Positions 18,086 to 27,840 of a stretch of DNA of 64,000 nt are shown piece after piece; position 1 is the first letter of the stretch; the number at the start of each line of letters is the position of its first letter. Origin of the DNA: Bacteroidota bacterium (GTDB taxonomy: Bacteria > Bacteroidota > Bacteroidia > Chitinophagales > Chitinophagaceae); assembly GCA_018266555.1 (NCBI GenBank), contig JAFEAF010000010.1, forward strand, positions 213,918 to 277,917, written 5' to 3'. The position numbers were made by a program, and so were the translations under genes. The notes under the pieces were generated by a model. The model saw only the letters and a list, made by a program, of their open reading frames with translations, ran no database searches and was not told the DNA's origin.

Positions 18086-19651
18086 TTAACGTTTTTGTCT
18101 CTGGGCTTTCCAGTAATTTCCTGTTTTGCGGGCATTGCCTTCAGGGCTACCCATCCGATCCATAGCACAACGGAAACCTAAAGTACTCAATGATTGATCC
18201 TCCTCTAAGTAGCGGCGGGTGCCCGGGCTTAACCAATAAGGCATATCAGCCCAACTGCCGCCTTTATACACTCTTGATTTATCACTGATCAGGGTAGTGA
18301 TACCATATCCATAAGATGATTGCGATAAACTATCACCATCGAGGAAGTTAATTACATTACCCCTTTGATAATTACGGCGGCCGGCACTTTCTTTATCTGT
18401 AACATCCACTTTCACTACATGACCCAGGCTGTCTATTTTAGCTTCACCGGTAGTGGGATCTGTATAAACTTTTTGAAATTTATTGCCACGATATGCTGCG
18501 ACATCATCAACATCCATTGAACTGAGTGGGCGATATACGTCAGCAACCCATTCACTCACATTTCCTGCCATATTGTAGAGTCCATAGGAATTCGGGAAAT
18601 AAGATTTAACAGGAGCCGTATAAAAAGCACGGTCATTCAATCCACCGGCCACACCGGCCACGTCGCCATTTCCACGTTTGAAGTTTGCAAGGAATTCACC
18701 CTGCCAGCTTCCATGCTTTGTTTCACGAAGACCATTTACATTTTGTGCCCAGGGATAAACCTGCTTGTTCATAACTAACTCTTCTCCCCGTTTTCCTTCT
18801 TTTTTACTTGGCCTGGGATTTTGTGCGATATATCCATAAGCAGCATATTCCCACTCGTCTTCACGGGGCAGGCGGTAAGCAGGAAGTAATATTCCATCTT
18901 CCATAGTTACTGTTGTTCTGGGCTGCCCTTGCGATGTTTTCAGAGGATTCTTTTTAGAAGTAGCTGTTTTACCCGGTGCAGCAGTGTATAATCCTAATAA
19001 ATAAGATTCTGTTGTGAAATTATTTTCCTGCTGCTGGCTTTGAAGTGTTTGTTTATTGATATATCCTTTCTGCAGTAAGATACCTTCGTTTACCCTATCG
19101 CCTCTCCACAAGCAAAAATCATGTGCCTGTCTCCAGCTGACCCCTACAACCGGATAATCATTGAAACTGGGATGACGGAAATAATATTCCACCATAGGTT
19201 CATTATAACTTAATTCGCTTCTCCATACTAATGTATCAGGCAAAGCAGCATCAATAATTTTTTTATTGGCAGGGTCTGAAGGATCAAAAATTCTTTCTAA
19301 CCAGTGTATATATTCACGGTAGTGAACATTGGCTACTTCAGTTCGGTCCATATAAAATGATGGAACAGACACACGGCGGGGTATATTGTCCCAGTTGCCC
19401 ATTACATCATCATCAGTCTGGCCCATTACAAAGGTTCCCCCCTGAACGAGTACAAGACCTGGTCCCGTGCCTTGTTCTTTGGACTTGGCTACCTGGTAGC
19501 CACCCATGTTTTTGTCATTGTAATTCCATCCGGTGGCTTCGGATTTATCATATTTCTTTTTTCCGAAAAGGCCTTTGCCTTTACAGGAAGCCAGCAAAAT
19601 AATTGCGGATAATAGGATTGTCAGATTTTTCACTTTCATAGTTTTTTGCAT
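18086..19651 (-). CDS. gldJ: Gliding motility lipoprotein GldJ
   Basis: 521 aa. The lipobox LLASCKG gives a lipidated Cys; ATG 19651 and ATG 19639 are both possible starts. The body is a formylglycine-generating-enzyme/SUMF1-type fold: VLVQGGTFVMGQTDDD, SFYMDRTEVANVHYREY, VVGVSWRQAHDFCLWRG, the GLYNMAGNVSEWVADVY block and RVYKGGSWADMPYW. The family's GldJ members support gliding and type IX secretion as outer-membrane-associated lipoproteins. Divergent neighbours porU and porV strengthen the call over the related GldK. Confidence 0.9.
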   Translation of the reverse strand: MQKTMKVKNLTILLSAIILLASCKGKGLFGKKKYDKSEATGWNYNDKNMGGYQVAKSKEQGTGPGLVLVQGGTFVMGQTDDDVMGNWDNIPRRVSVPSFYMDRTEVANVHYREYIHWLERIFDPSDPANKKIIDAALPDTLVWRSELSYNEPMVEYYFRHPSFNDYPVVGVSWRQAHDFCLWRGDRVNEGILLQKGYINKQTLQSQQQENNFTTESYLLGLYTAAPGKTATSKKNPLKTSQGQPRTTVTMEDGILLPAYRLPREDEWEYAAYGYIAQNPRPSKKEGKRGEELVMNKQVYPWAQNVNGLRETKHGSWQGEFLANFKRGNGDVAGVAGGLNDRAFYTAPVKSYFPNSYGLYNMAGNVSEWVADVYRPLSSMDVDDVAAYRGNKFQKVYTDPTTGEAKIDSLGHVVKVDVTDKESAGRRNYQRGNVINFLDGDSLSQSSYGYGITTLISDKSRVYKGGSWADMPYWLSPGTRRYLEEDQSLSTLGFRCAMDRMGSPEGNARKTGNYWKAQRQKR

Positions 19652-19818
19652 AAACCTGTGAATTGGAATAAATTTAACGCCGGATGAGGGAAAATATTGT
19701 ACCTGAATTCAGGATTTGTCCGACGTTGTTGCGAATATATACACTTTCAATAATAACAGAAACGCAGAAATACTTTTTTGGGTATGTAAAATCCCTATTT
19801 ATCAGAGATTTGGCCGTT

Positions 19819-22800
19819 ATGAAACGCAACCGTAAAATGTTTTGTTTGGGGATACTTTTTTTTCTATCAACGGTATCAATGGCACAACGGACTTACCTGC
19901 CAAATTCTGTATTAAGCAACGGCAACTGGTATAAGATTGCAATTAAAAATCCCGGAATTTATAAAATGGACCTTAATTTTTTGAGCCGGCTTGGAATCAA
20001 TACCACGAATCTTGCATCAAATTCAATACGATTATATGGGAACGGAGGCCAGGTGCTGCCAGAAGCAAATTCTACGATAAGAATTGACGATATCCGTGAA
20101 AATGCCATAATGGTATTGGATGGTGGTGACGGTATTCTAAATGGGAATGATTATATTTTATTTTTTGCCGGCGGACCGGATCAGTGGACTAACGATTCTG
20201 CTCATGCCCGGTTCATACATAAAAAAAATATTTATTCTGACAGTACTTATTATTTTTTGTCAATCGGAGGAAACGGAAAACGAATCCAAAATGCTACCAC
20301 GAATCTTTCTCCCAATATTACTATAACAAGTTTTTCCGAAAGATATTTTCATGAACTGGATACGGTAAATTTTTTATTGAGCGGTAAAGAATGGTATGGT
20401 GAAGAGTTTGAAAATGCCCCCGGAAAGACTATAACCAGAAATTTTACAGTTACTATACCCAATATCCAAAACAACTCACCTTTGACATTAATCAGTAATT
20501 GCATCGCAAGATCTGTTGGAGGCGGCAGCAGTTTTGATGTAAAAATCAATGATCAACCCACAGGGCAAATTACAATACCTCCCGTTACGGGAGGTATTTT
20601 GGATTTGTTTGCTCAACAATCCACAGCAGTGATGACAACAAACGCATCACAGCCGGCCATTAATATTCAGTACGCCTATAATCCCGGCAGCTTTAATGCA
20701 CAAGGCTGGCTGAACTGGTTTGAACTGTTCAGTCGCAGAAATCTTTCTTTATCCGGAGGGGATCAGCTTTTATTTCGGGATTGGCAAAGTGTTGGAAATA
20801 ATATCGGCGAATTCATCATCAGCAATGCGAATACCGGTTCACAGGTTTGGGATATCACGGATCCATTAACTCCGGTTCGCATGCAATCCAACCTGGTGAA
20901 TTCGGATCTGCATTTTATAAACGATTGTTCACGCCTGAGAGAATATGTTGCATTTAATTCTAATAATTTTTTGATACCAACAGCAATTGGAAAAATACAA
21001 AATCAAAACCTGCACAATAGCTCGCCGGAAGATTACCTGATTGTCACTTATCCGGCATTTTTATCACAAGCACTACGCCTCGCCAACTTTCATCAACAAA
21101 ATAATTATCGTGTACTTGTTGTGACAACCGACCAGGTGTATAACGAATTCAGCAGTGGAAATCCTGATCCATCAGCTATCAGGGATTTTGTAAAAATGTA
21201 TTATGATAAATATGGAAGCAGTGCTTCGGACAAGCCAAAATATCTTTTGCTTTTCGGAGCAGCCTCTTATGATTATAAAAACCGGTTGAAGAATAATACC
21301 AACTATGTACCTGCTTATGAAAATGATGTTTCGCTGGATCCGTTGTCCACTTATACTTCCGATGATTTCTTTGGTTTCCTGGAGGATAATGAGGACATCA
21401 ATTCCCAGATAATTACCAATACACTGGATATTGGCATTGGTCGTGTGCCTGCCAAAAATATTGATGAAGCAAAAAATTTTGTTGATAAAGTTTTTGCTTA
21501 TACCAGCTCACAGGGATTTGGTCCATGGAGAAACAATATGCTTTTTATTGCTGATGACGAAGATTATAATCTGCATTTGCAGGATGCCGAAGTGGTAACC
21601 GGAACTGTAGCAACAACAGCCCCGGTTTTTAATTTGAAAAAAATTTACTTAGATGCTTTTCCACAGGAGAATGGTACAGGGGGCAGCAGTTATCCGCAGG
21701 CAAATGAAGCAATCAATAACCAAGTGTATAACGGTACTTTGATCTGGAATTACAATGGACATGGCGGCGCTCAGCGACTGGCACAGGAAACTATCCTGGA
21801 TCAAAGTATCATCAACAGTTGGAATAATCCCAATAAATTGCCATTGTTCATTACAGCCACATGCGATTTTGCTCCTTATGATAATCCATCAGTAAATTCA
21901 ATTGGCGTGAATTTATTAGTACGGCCTAAAACAGGCGGCATTGCGCTCATGACGACAACAAGACCGGTATTTGCATCGAGCAACCGCATCATGAATAATA
22001 ATTATCTGCAGATCGCATTGGAACCTGATGCAAACGGTAATTATAAAACATTGGGAGATGCAGTAAAAGAAGCAAAGAATTTTACTTATCAAACTACAGG
22101 TGATGTGGCAAATAACAGGAAATTCACTTTGTTAGGCGATCCGGCGCTGACACTGGCATTTCCAAAATTAAAAATAATGGCCACAAAAATTAATGGAATG
22201 CCCGTTTCTCAAACCGATACCTTACGATCTACCGATAAAGTTATAATGGAAGGGGAAGTAAGAGATCAACAGGGTAATTTATTGACGGGTTTCACTGGCA
22301 CTGTTTATCCAACTGTTTTTGACAAGCCAAAACAAATTACTACGCTGGGCAATGATCCCACCAGCCAGGTCACTACATTCCTGGATCAAACTACAATTTT
22401 ATTTAAGGGAAAAGCTTCTGTTACTAATGGAAAATTCACTTTCAGTTTTAAAATGCCTAAAGACATTAATTATCAATATGGCAATGGAAAACTTAGTTTA
22501 TATGCAAACGATAGCCTTAAAGATGCAAATGGTTTTTTCACAGGCTTTGTGATTGGAGGATCATCAAATAACCCCGATAATGATAAGCAGGGGCCACAGA
22601 TCAAGGCCTGGCTGAATGATGAAAAATTTGTGGATGGAGGAATAGTGAACCAGGCTCCGATTTTAATTGTAAAATTATCCGATTCATCGGGCATCAATAC
22701 CGCCGGTACCGGCATTGGCCATGACATAGTAGCTACGCTGGACAATGATAACCGGAAATTTTTTATACTGAATGATTTTTATCAAAGTGATTTGAACAGT

Positions 22801-23241
22801 TACCAACAGGGAAGTATTCGATTTCAACTACCGGAATTAGAAACCGGGAACCACACTTTGAAAATAAAAGCATGGGATGTGCTCAACAATTCCAGCGAAT
22901 ATATTATTGATTTTAATGTTGCGAATGATGATGAGCTTCAAATAAATCATGTACTCAATTATCCCAATCCTTTTACTACGAACACCAGCTTTTGGTTTGA
23001 GCATAATAAACCGGGACAAGACCTCCGGGTTAGAGTTGAAATATTTACACTTACCGGACGGATAATAAATGTGTTACAAAAGACAATAAATACACCGGGC
23101 AACCGTTCAAGTGAGGTGCAATGGGACGGAAAAGATGAATTTGGAAACAAAGTAGGCAGAGGCGTGTATCTCTACAGGTTGTCTGTCACAGCTTCAGGCC
23201 TTAAAACAAAAAGTAAAATAGAAAAACTTGTTGTTTTTTAA
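19819..23241 (+). CDS. porU: Type IX secretion system sortase PorU
   Basis: 1140 aa from ATG 19819; the more upstream ATG at 19684 has no signal peptide, whereas MKRNRKMFCLGILFFLSTVSMAQ is a good one. The C25 gingipain-like peptidase domain shows the catalytic His of YNGHGG (His648) and Cys of TATCDF (Cys682). A beta-rich part and a final module with YPNPF and WDGKDEFGNKVGRGVYLYRL follow, as in other PorU proteins. PorU removes the C-terminal sorting signal of cargo at the cell surface and attaches it to lipopolysaccharide. porV follows 74 bp after the stop. Confidence 0.94.
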   Translation: MKRNRKMFCLGILFFLSTVSMAQRTYLPNSVLSNGNWYKIAIKNPGIYKMDLNFLSRLGINTTNLASNSIRLYGNGGQVLPEANSTIRIDDIRENAIMVLDGGDGILNGNDYILFFAGGPDQWTNDSAHARFIHKKNIYSDSTYYFLSIGGNGKRIQNATTNLSPNITITSFSERYFHELDTVNFLLSGKEWYGEEFENAPGKTITRNFTVTIPNIQNNSPLTLISNCIARSVGGGSSFDVKINDQPTGQITIPPVTGGILDLFAQQSTAVMTTNASQPAINIQYAYNPGSFNAQGWLNWFELFSRRNLSLSGGDQLLFRDWQSVGNNIGEFIISNANTGSQVWDITDPLTPVRMQSNLVNSDLHFINDCSRLREYVAFNSNNFLIPTAIGKIQNQNLHNSSPEDYLIVTYPAFLSQALRLANFHQQNNYRVLVVTTDQVYNEFSSGNPDPSAIRDFVKMYYDKYGSSASDKPKYLLLFGAASYDYKNRLKNNTNYVPAYENDVSLDPLSTYTSDDFFGFLEDNEDINSQIITNTLDIGIGRVPAKNIDEAKNFVDKVFAYTSSQGFGPWRNNMLFIADDEDYNLHLQDAEVVTGTVATTAPVFNLKKIYLDAFPQENGTGGSSYPQANEAINNQVYNGTLIWNYNGHGGAQRLAQETILDQSIINSWNNPNKLPLFITATCDFAPYDNPSVNSIGVNLLVRPKTGGIALMTTTRPVFASSNRIMNNNYLQIALEPDANGNYKTLGDAVKEAKNFTYQTTGDVANNRKFTLLGDPALTLAFPKLKIMATKINGMPVSQTDTLRSTDKVIMEGEVRDQQGNLLTGFTGTVYPTVFDKPKQITTLGNDPTSQVTTFLDQTTILFKGKASVTNGKFTFSFKMPKDINYQYGNGKLSLYANDSLKDANGFFTGFVIGGSSNNPDNDKQGPQIKAWLNDEKFVDGGIVNQAPILIVKLSDSSGINTAGTGIGHDIVATLDNDNRKFFILNDFYQSDLNSYQQGSIRFQLPELETGNHTLKIKAWDVLNNSSEYIIDFNVANDDELQINHVLNYPNPFTTNTSFWFEHNKPGQDLRVRVEIFTLTGRIINVLQKTINTPGNRSSEVQWDGKDEFGNKVGRGVYLYRLSVTASGLKTKSKIEKLVVF

Positions 23242-23315
23242 TTTCTGTCCAATTCAATACAATGGTTCGGTATTTTATGAAAACAAGTATTTTTTTTCAA
23301 CCTCATAAAAATTTT

Positions 23316-24479
23316 ATGCTCATGAGACAAGCTGCTTTAAAGCTAGCTGCCGCAACTTTGATTTGTTGCGGAATTTTTTCAGTTACAAATGCCCAGGTTC
23401 AACCGATCAACGTAGTCACGACAGCAGTTCCTTTTCTTCGAATTTCACCCGATGCCCGCTCAGGAGGTATGGGAGATATTGGTTTAGCCACTACTCCTGA
23501 TGCAAGTTCTGTTTTCTGGAATCAGGGAAAAGTAGCATTCAATGAATCAAAAGGAAGTATTGTTGCAACTTATACTCCCTGGTTAAAAGACCTGGTAAAC
23601 GATGTATATCTTGCTTCGCTGGCAGGTTATTATAAATTTGATGATAACCAGGCTATCTCAGGATCGCTTCGTTATTTTAGTTTAGGCAGTATTCAATTCA
23701 CCGACTATAACGGATTATTACAGGGGAATGGCAGGCCCCGTGAATTTTCAATTGATTTTGGGTATTCACGCAAGCTTTCCGACAAAGCCGGCTTAGGTGT
23801 TGGATTGAAATATATTAATTCAGATTTAGCCCCTGGCGCCGTATCGGGTGGCACTACATATAAAACAGGGAATGCCGTAGCAGGCGATATTGCATTTTAT
23901 TATAATGCTACAAACCAGCAAGGTGATGGTTGGGCTTTTGGTGCAGCTATGACCAACCTGGGTACTAAAATTGATTATACAGCAAATGCACAACAAAAAG
24001 ATTTTATACCCGCTAATCTTGGCATTGGAACTTCCTATACCAAAAATTTCAATGAACAAAATAAAATTCAATTGGGGCTTGATATAAACAAACTGATGGT
24101 TCCCACTCCTCCAACAGATGCATCCGGGTTGGCAAGTTACAGGAGCAAAAGTGTTCTCAGCAGTTGGTTCAGTTCTTTTGGGGATGCACCAGGTGGTTTC
24201 AGCGAAGAACTTAAAGAGTTCCAGGTTTCATTGGGAGCAGAATATTGGTACAATAACCAGTTTGCACTTCGTGCCGGATATTTTTATGAGGATAAAACTA
24301 AAGGTAATCGCCGCTATTTTACAACAGGTGTTGGCGTTAAATACAATATTTTTGGATTAAACTTCTCTTACTTAGTTCCTACAGGTAGCGGAGTGAACAG
24401 GAATCCATTATCTAATACGCTGCGTTTTTCTATTGTGTTTGATTTGGATGGCAGTAATAACAGCAGCAATGAAAAATAA
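23316..24479 (+). CDS. porV: Type IX secretion outer-membrane protein PorV
   Basis: 387 aa from ATG 23316, which gives a normal signal peptide (QAALKLAAATLICCG to TNAQ). ATGs at 23262 and 23277 would put 18 or 13 extra residues ahead of it. The mature start FLRISPDARSGGMGDIGLATTPDASSVFWN is the PorV hallmark, followed by alternating strands of a FadL-like barrel ending LRFSIVFDL. PorV shuttles cargo from the translocon to PorU. The porU-porV order and the nearby gldJ match type IX gene clusters. Confidence 0.93.
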   Translation: MLMRQAALKLAAATLICCGIFSVTNAQVQPINVVTTAVPFLRISPDARSGGMGDIGLATTPDASSVFWNQGKVAFNESKGSIVATYTPWLKDLVNDVYLASLAGYYKFDDNQAISGSLRYFSLGSIQFTDYNGLLQGNGRPREFSIDFGYSRKLSDKAGLGVGLKYINSDLAPGAVSGGTTYKTGNAVAGDIAFYYNATNQQGDGWAFGAAMTNLGTKIDYTANAQQKDFIPANLGIGTSYTKNFNEQNKIQLGLDINKLMVPTPPTDASGLASYRSKSVLSSWFSSFGDAPGGFSEELKEFQVSLGAEYWYNNQFALRAGYFYEDKTKGNRRYFTTGVGVKYNIFGLNFSYLVPTGSGVNRNPLSNTLRFSIVFDLDGSNNSSNEK

Positions 24480-24501
24480 AAACTTTAATGAAATGTAATA
24501 T

Positions 24502-24533
24502 AAAAGCGTCCTGTATATTCCGGGACGCTTTTT
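24502..24533 (+). terminator. Intrinsic terminator of porU-porV
   Basis: A 10-bp stem (AAAAGCGTCC with GGACGCTTTT) followed by T residues, 22 bp past the porV stop. Confidence 0.85.
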
Positions 24534-24563
24534 GTTTATGATATTTGTATTACAAAAAAGGAA

Positions 24564-25055
24564 ATGAACAATTGCCGCATTGGTTTTGGAATTGACTTTC
24601 ACAGGTTGACTGAAGGCCGGGTCTTTTGGCTGGGAGGTGTAAAAATCCCGCATCATAAAGGGGCCGTTGGCCATAGTGATGCGGATGTATTGCTTCATGC
24701 AATATGTGACGCCTTATTAGGAGCAGCCTGCCTTGGAGATATTGGTGTTCATTTTCCTGATTCCAATGCAGACTATAAAGACATAGATAGCAAAATTCTA
24801 TTAAAAAAAACAATGGCTCTGATTAGAAAAAAAAATTATTCTGTGGTAAATATGGATTGCACTGTTTGCCTGGAATTGCCGAAGATCAGACCTTATATTG
24901 ATGAAATGCGAAAAGTGATAGCAGGTGTTACCGGTATTAAAGAAAACGAAGTTTCAATAAAAGCAACTACCACGGAAAAGATGGGATTTGCCGGGAGAGA
25001 AGAAGGGTTAGTGGCTTATGCCACTGTATTAATTCAAAAAGTTGGTGATTCGTAA
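24564..25055 (+). CDS. ispF: 2-C-methyl-D-erythritol 2,4-cyclodiphosphate synthase
   Basis: 163 aa, the family length. The zinc ligands are Asp11 and His13 in GIDFHRL, and His45 in [17 protein letters not shown], equal to D8, H10 and H42 of the E. coli enzyme. The [10 protein letters not shown] and [16 protein letters not shown] blocks also match. It makes the cyclodiphosphate in the MEP route to isoprenoids. It stands at the head of a probable ispF-dut-DUF4292 run, although dut has its own promoter box. Confidence 0.96.
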   Translation: MNNCRIGFGIDFHRLTEGRVFWLGGVKIPHHKGAVGHSDADVLLHAICDALLGAACLGDIGVHFPDSNADYKDIDSKILLKKTMALIRKKNYSVVNMDCTVCLELPKIRPYIDEMRKVIAGVTGIKENEVSIKATTTEKMGFAGREEGLVAYATVLIQKVGDS

Positions 25056-25080
25056 ACTTTTTCAGCTACTGCTACAGCGC

Positions 25081-25088
25081 TATCTTTG
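25081..25088 (+). promoter_or_regulatory. TAnnTTTG promoter box of dut
   Basis: TATCTTTG with 5 nt to the dut ATG at 25094 and a T-rich element about 19 nt upstream. The predicted transcript starts at or near the start codon. Confidence 0.62.
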
Positions 25089-25093
25089 CCGCA

Positions 25094-25537
25094 ATGTCAA
25101 CTATTGAAATCAAAGTAGTCAATACTTCCAACAATCTATTACCTGAATATGCCACCCAGGGATCATCAGGAATGGATGTAAGAGCCTATTTGGACTTTCC
25201 TAAAATTTTGGAGCCTTTTGAGAGGGCTTTGCTGCCAACCGGGTTATTTATTGAATTACCTGATGGGTTTGAAATTCAAATACGCCCACGTAGCGGTCTG
25301 GCAATAAAGCAAGGTGTCACCTGTTTAAACAGTCCCGGTACTATAGATTCAGATTATCGTGGAGAAATTAAGATAATTTTGATCAACCTTTCGCAGGAAA
25401 AGCAAGTCATTCATCCGGGTGACCGTATAGCTCAGATGGTTATTCAACCCGTGGATAAAATTAAATGGCAACCTGTCCAGGTAGTAACTGAAACAATAAG
25501 AAACCAGGGAGGCTTTGGCCATACGGGAAACCGTTAA
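25094..25537 (+). CDS. dut: dUTP diphosphatase
   Basis: 147 aa, trimeric type. Conserved motifs are in order: GSSGMDVRA (1), [11 protein letters not shown] (2), [13 protein letters not shown] (3, with the catalytic Asp), GDRIAQMVI (4) and the flexible C-terminal [10 protein letters not shown] (5). It hydrolyses dUTP to dUMP and pyrophosphate, keeping uracil out of DNA and feeding thymidylate synthesis. The final bases overlap a possible but unlikely upstream start of the next gene. Confidence 0.97.
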   Translation: MSTIEIKVVNTSNNLLPEYATQGSSGMDVRAYLDFPKILEPFERALLPTGLFIELPDGFEIQIRPRSGLAIKQGVTCLNSPGTIDSDYRGEIKIILINLSQEKQVIHPGDRIAQMVIQPVDKIKWQPVQVVTETIRNQGGFGHTGNR

Positions 25538-25547
25538 AATTCAAAAC

Positions 25548-26372
25548 ATGAATAAAATCTTATCTGTTTGTTTATTGCTTATCTCATTTTTGGTTGCCTG
25601 CAAATCAACAAAGAAAATTCAAACAGCAATATCCGGTATAAAAAAAGATTCTGTTACTGTTGTGGTACAACCGGGCCACGATGCACATGCTGACTCTTTG
25701 AATTTTATCGGGAGTATTTATCATACCATAGAAAATCAAAAAATAGAATTTACCACATTTACAGCCAAAGTAAATGTGGATTATGTGGGAGGCGATAATA
25801 AAAATTATAATGTTAATGCTTTTGTCCGCATGTATAAGGATAGTGTGATTTGGATTTCAGTAAATTCTTTTTTGGGTATGGAAGCAATGCGGGTGCTTAT
25901 TACTAAAGATTCTGTAAAACTACTGGACAAACTCAATAAAAAATATTCTGCCCGCAGCGTAGCTTATCTACAGGATGTAACGGCATTGCCGCTTGATCTT
26001 TCCACGTTGCAACAACTCATTATTGGCAACCCCGTTTTTCTTGATAGCAATATTATTTCTTATAGTATGTCAAACAATATGATCTCGTTATTGAGTATCG
26101 GGTACTGGTTTAAGAACCTGATCACCGTTAATGAATCTGATAAAAATATACAGCATAGTAAGCTGGATGATGTCAATGTCACCCGTAACAGAACCTGTGA
26201 TCTGACATATTCCGATTATGAAAGTAAAAAAGGTCCGAATTTTTCAACTAACCGGAAAATTACTGTTGCTGAAAAATCAAAGCTGGATGTACAACTTGAT
26301 TTTAAGCAGTATGATTTTAATAAAACGTTAAGTTTCCCTTTTCCTGTTTCAGATAAATATAAAAGAAATTAA
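25548..26372 (+). CDS. DUF4292 lipoprotein
   Basis: 274 aa from ATG 25548, which gives the signal KILSVCLLLISFLVAC with lipidated Cys; an in-frame start at 25515 overlaps dut and adds no useful residues. The body is beta-rich, with FTAKVNVDYVGGDNKNYNVNAF-like strands and KDSVIWISVNSFLGMEAMRVLITKDSVKL, the typical DUF4292 core related to LolB/LppX-like folds. It may handle lipids at the outer membrane, but this is inference. It lies just ahead of an EnvC-like gene. Confidence 0.8.
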   Translation: MNKILSVCLLLISFLVACKSTKKIQTAISGIKKDSVTVVVQPGHDAHADSLNFIGSIYHTIENQKIEFTTFTAKVNVDYVGGDNKNYNVNAFVRMYKDSVIWISVNSFLGMEAMRVLITKDSVKLLDKLNKKYSARSVAYLQDVTALPLDLSTLQQLIIGNPVFLDSNIISYSMSNNMISLLSIGYWFKNLITVNESDKNIQHSKLDDVNVTRNRTCDLTYSDYESKKGPNFSTNRKITVAEKSKLDVQLDFKQYDFNKTLSFPFPVSDKYKRN

Positions 26373-26453
26373 ACAATAAAATTTATTTTGCAGGTTGCCG
26401 TTATACGGTAACTGATCCGGGACCTGATTTTTGAAACCTAATTTCTGATAACT

Positions 26454-27788
26454 ATGATTTTAAGATACCTATTTTGCTTAATTGCTCTTTCGGGTTTTTG
26501 GGGCTCTGTTTCAGTTTTTGCCCAGGAGGATAAAGCCGAACTGGAAAAAGAAAGACTACAACTTCAAAAAGATATTCAGGATATTCAAAACCAGTACAAC
26601 CAGGTAAAAGGCAAGACTAAGCAAAGTGTTGCTCAGTTAAATTTCATTAACAGGAAAATCAATCTCCAGGAGAGGTATATCAATAATATCAACAAAGAAT
26701 TGCGAATGATTGATGATGATATTTATAAAAGTAACCTTGAAATTTTCCGTTTACAAAAACAATTAGATACGTTAAAAGCAGAGTATGCCCGTAGTGTAGT
26801 GTATTCTTATAAAAACAGGAGCTCGTATGATTATATAAACTTCCTTTTTTCCGCAGGCAGTTTTAATGATGCCTTGAAAAGAATCGGCTATCTCAAAAGC
26901 TATCGCACTTACAGGGAAAAACAGGTTAACACAATTCTCGAAACTCAACAATTGATCACCAAAAGAAAAGAACAACAACAGGGTAGAAAAGTGGAAAAAA
27001 GCAGTGCATTGGGCAACCAGACCAAACAAATGGAGGTGCTGGCAGAACAAAAGGATGAGAAAGCCAGTGTAGTGTCAAAATTGAGATCGCAGGAAAATGA
27101 CCTTGAAAAACAACTGGCAGGAAAAAGAAAACGGGATAATGAACTTAAAAATTCAATCGCAGCCATAGTAAGAAGAGAAGTGGAACTGGCAAAGAAAAAA
27201 GCAAGTGAAGAGGCTAAAGCCAATGCTGCAGTAAAACCTAACGTATCAAATACTACCAGCACTACTGAAAATCCAACGAATAATCCTGCCACTTCACTGT
27301 CCAATGCACCAACTATTAAAACTACTACTTCAGGAAGCTACCTGGATCTGAATGAAAATGATGTCAAGCTTAATAGCGAGTTTGTTTTGAATAGAGGCAG
27401 GCTTCCGTGGCCGGTAGATAATGGCTATGTCTGTATTCATTTTGGGCCCTACACTATCGAAGGCACCACATTAAAAGGGTACAATCATGGTATTACAATT
27501 TGTGCACCACAAGCGGGTGTTCCTGTAAAAACCATTTTTAATGGTGAAGTAGTGGGTGTTTTCAGTTCTGGTGGAGAAATGAATGTTACAGTTCGTCATG
27601 GTAAATATTTTACTACATATAGCAATTTATCTTCTGTGAGTGTACAGAAAGGAGCATCTGTAAAAACAGGACAAACTTTAGGACGGCTTGGCGTAGATGA
27701 TGAAGGCGGAGGCGGGGGCAAACTGGATTTCCTGCTGATGATTGAAACAAAAGAAGTAAATCCGGAGCAATGGCTTATCCGGCATTGA
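26454..27788 (+). CDS. EnvC-like murein hydrolase activator, degenerate M23/LytM
   Basis: 444 aa with a signal peptide ending VFAQE. Residues about 22-240 form long coiled coils, then an Ala/Lys and Thr/Asn-rich linker leads to a C-terminal LytM domain. Of the peptidase zinc ligands, His345 (NHGIT) is kept, the partner Asp reads as Thr348, and the HxH motif reads as Lys423-Leu-Asp425. It is therefore probably inactive as a peptidase and acts like EnvC/NlpD, switching on amidases at the division septum. No amidase gene is adjacent. Confidence 0.87.
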   Translation: MILRYLFCLIALSGFWGSVSVFAQEDKAELEKERLQLQKDIQDIQNQYNQVKGKTKQSVAQLNFINRKINLQERYINNINKELRMIDDDIYKSNLEIFRLQKQLDTLKAEYARSVVYSYKNRSSYDYINFLFSAGSFNDALKRIGYLKSYRTYREKQVNTILETQQLITKRKEQQQGRKVEKSSALGNQTKQMEVLAEQKDEKASVVSKLRSQENDLEKQLAGKRKRDNELKNSIAAIVRREVELAKKKASEEAKANAAVKPNVSNTTSTTENPTNNPATSLSNAPTIKTTTSGSYLDLNENDVKLNSEFVLNRGRLPWPVDNGYVCIHFGPYTIEGTTLKGYNHGITICAPQAGVPVKTIFNGEVVGVFSSGGEMNVTVRHGKYFTTYSNLSSVSVQKGASVKTGQTLGRLGVDDEGGGGGKLDFLLMIETKEVNPEQWLIRH

Positions 27789-27840
27789 CCTGCTCATCCA
27801 CATAAAAAAAATAATAAAGAGCCCCGGTAACAGGCTATTA

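Noticed and set aside
19684..19818. Upstream ATG of porU
   Set aside because: The extra 45 residues hide the signal peptide; ATG 19819 gives a normal exported start.
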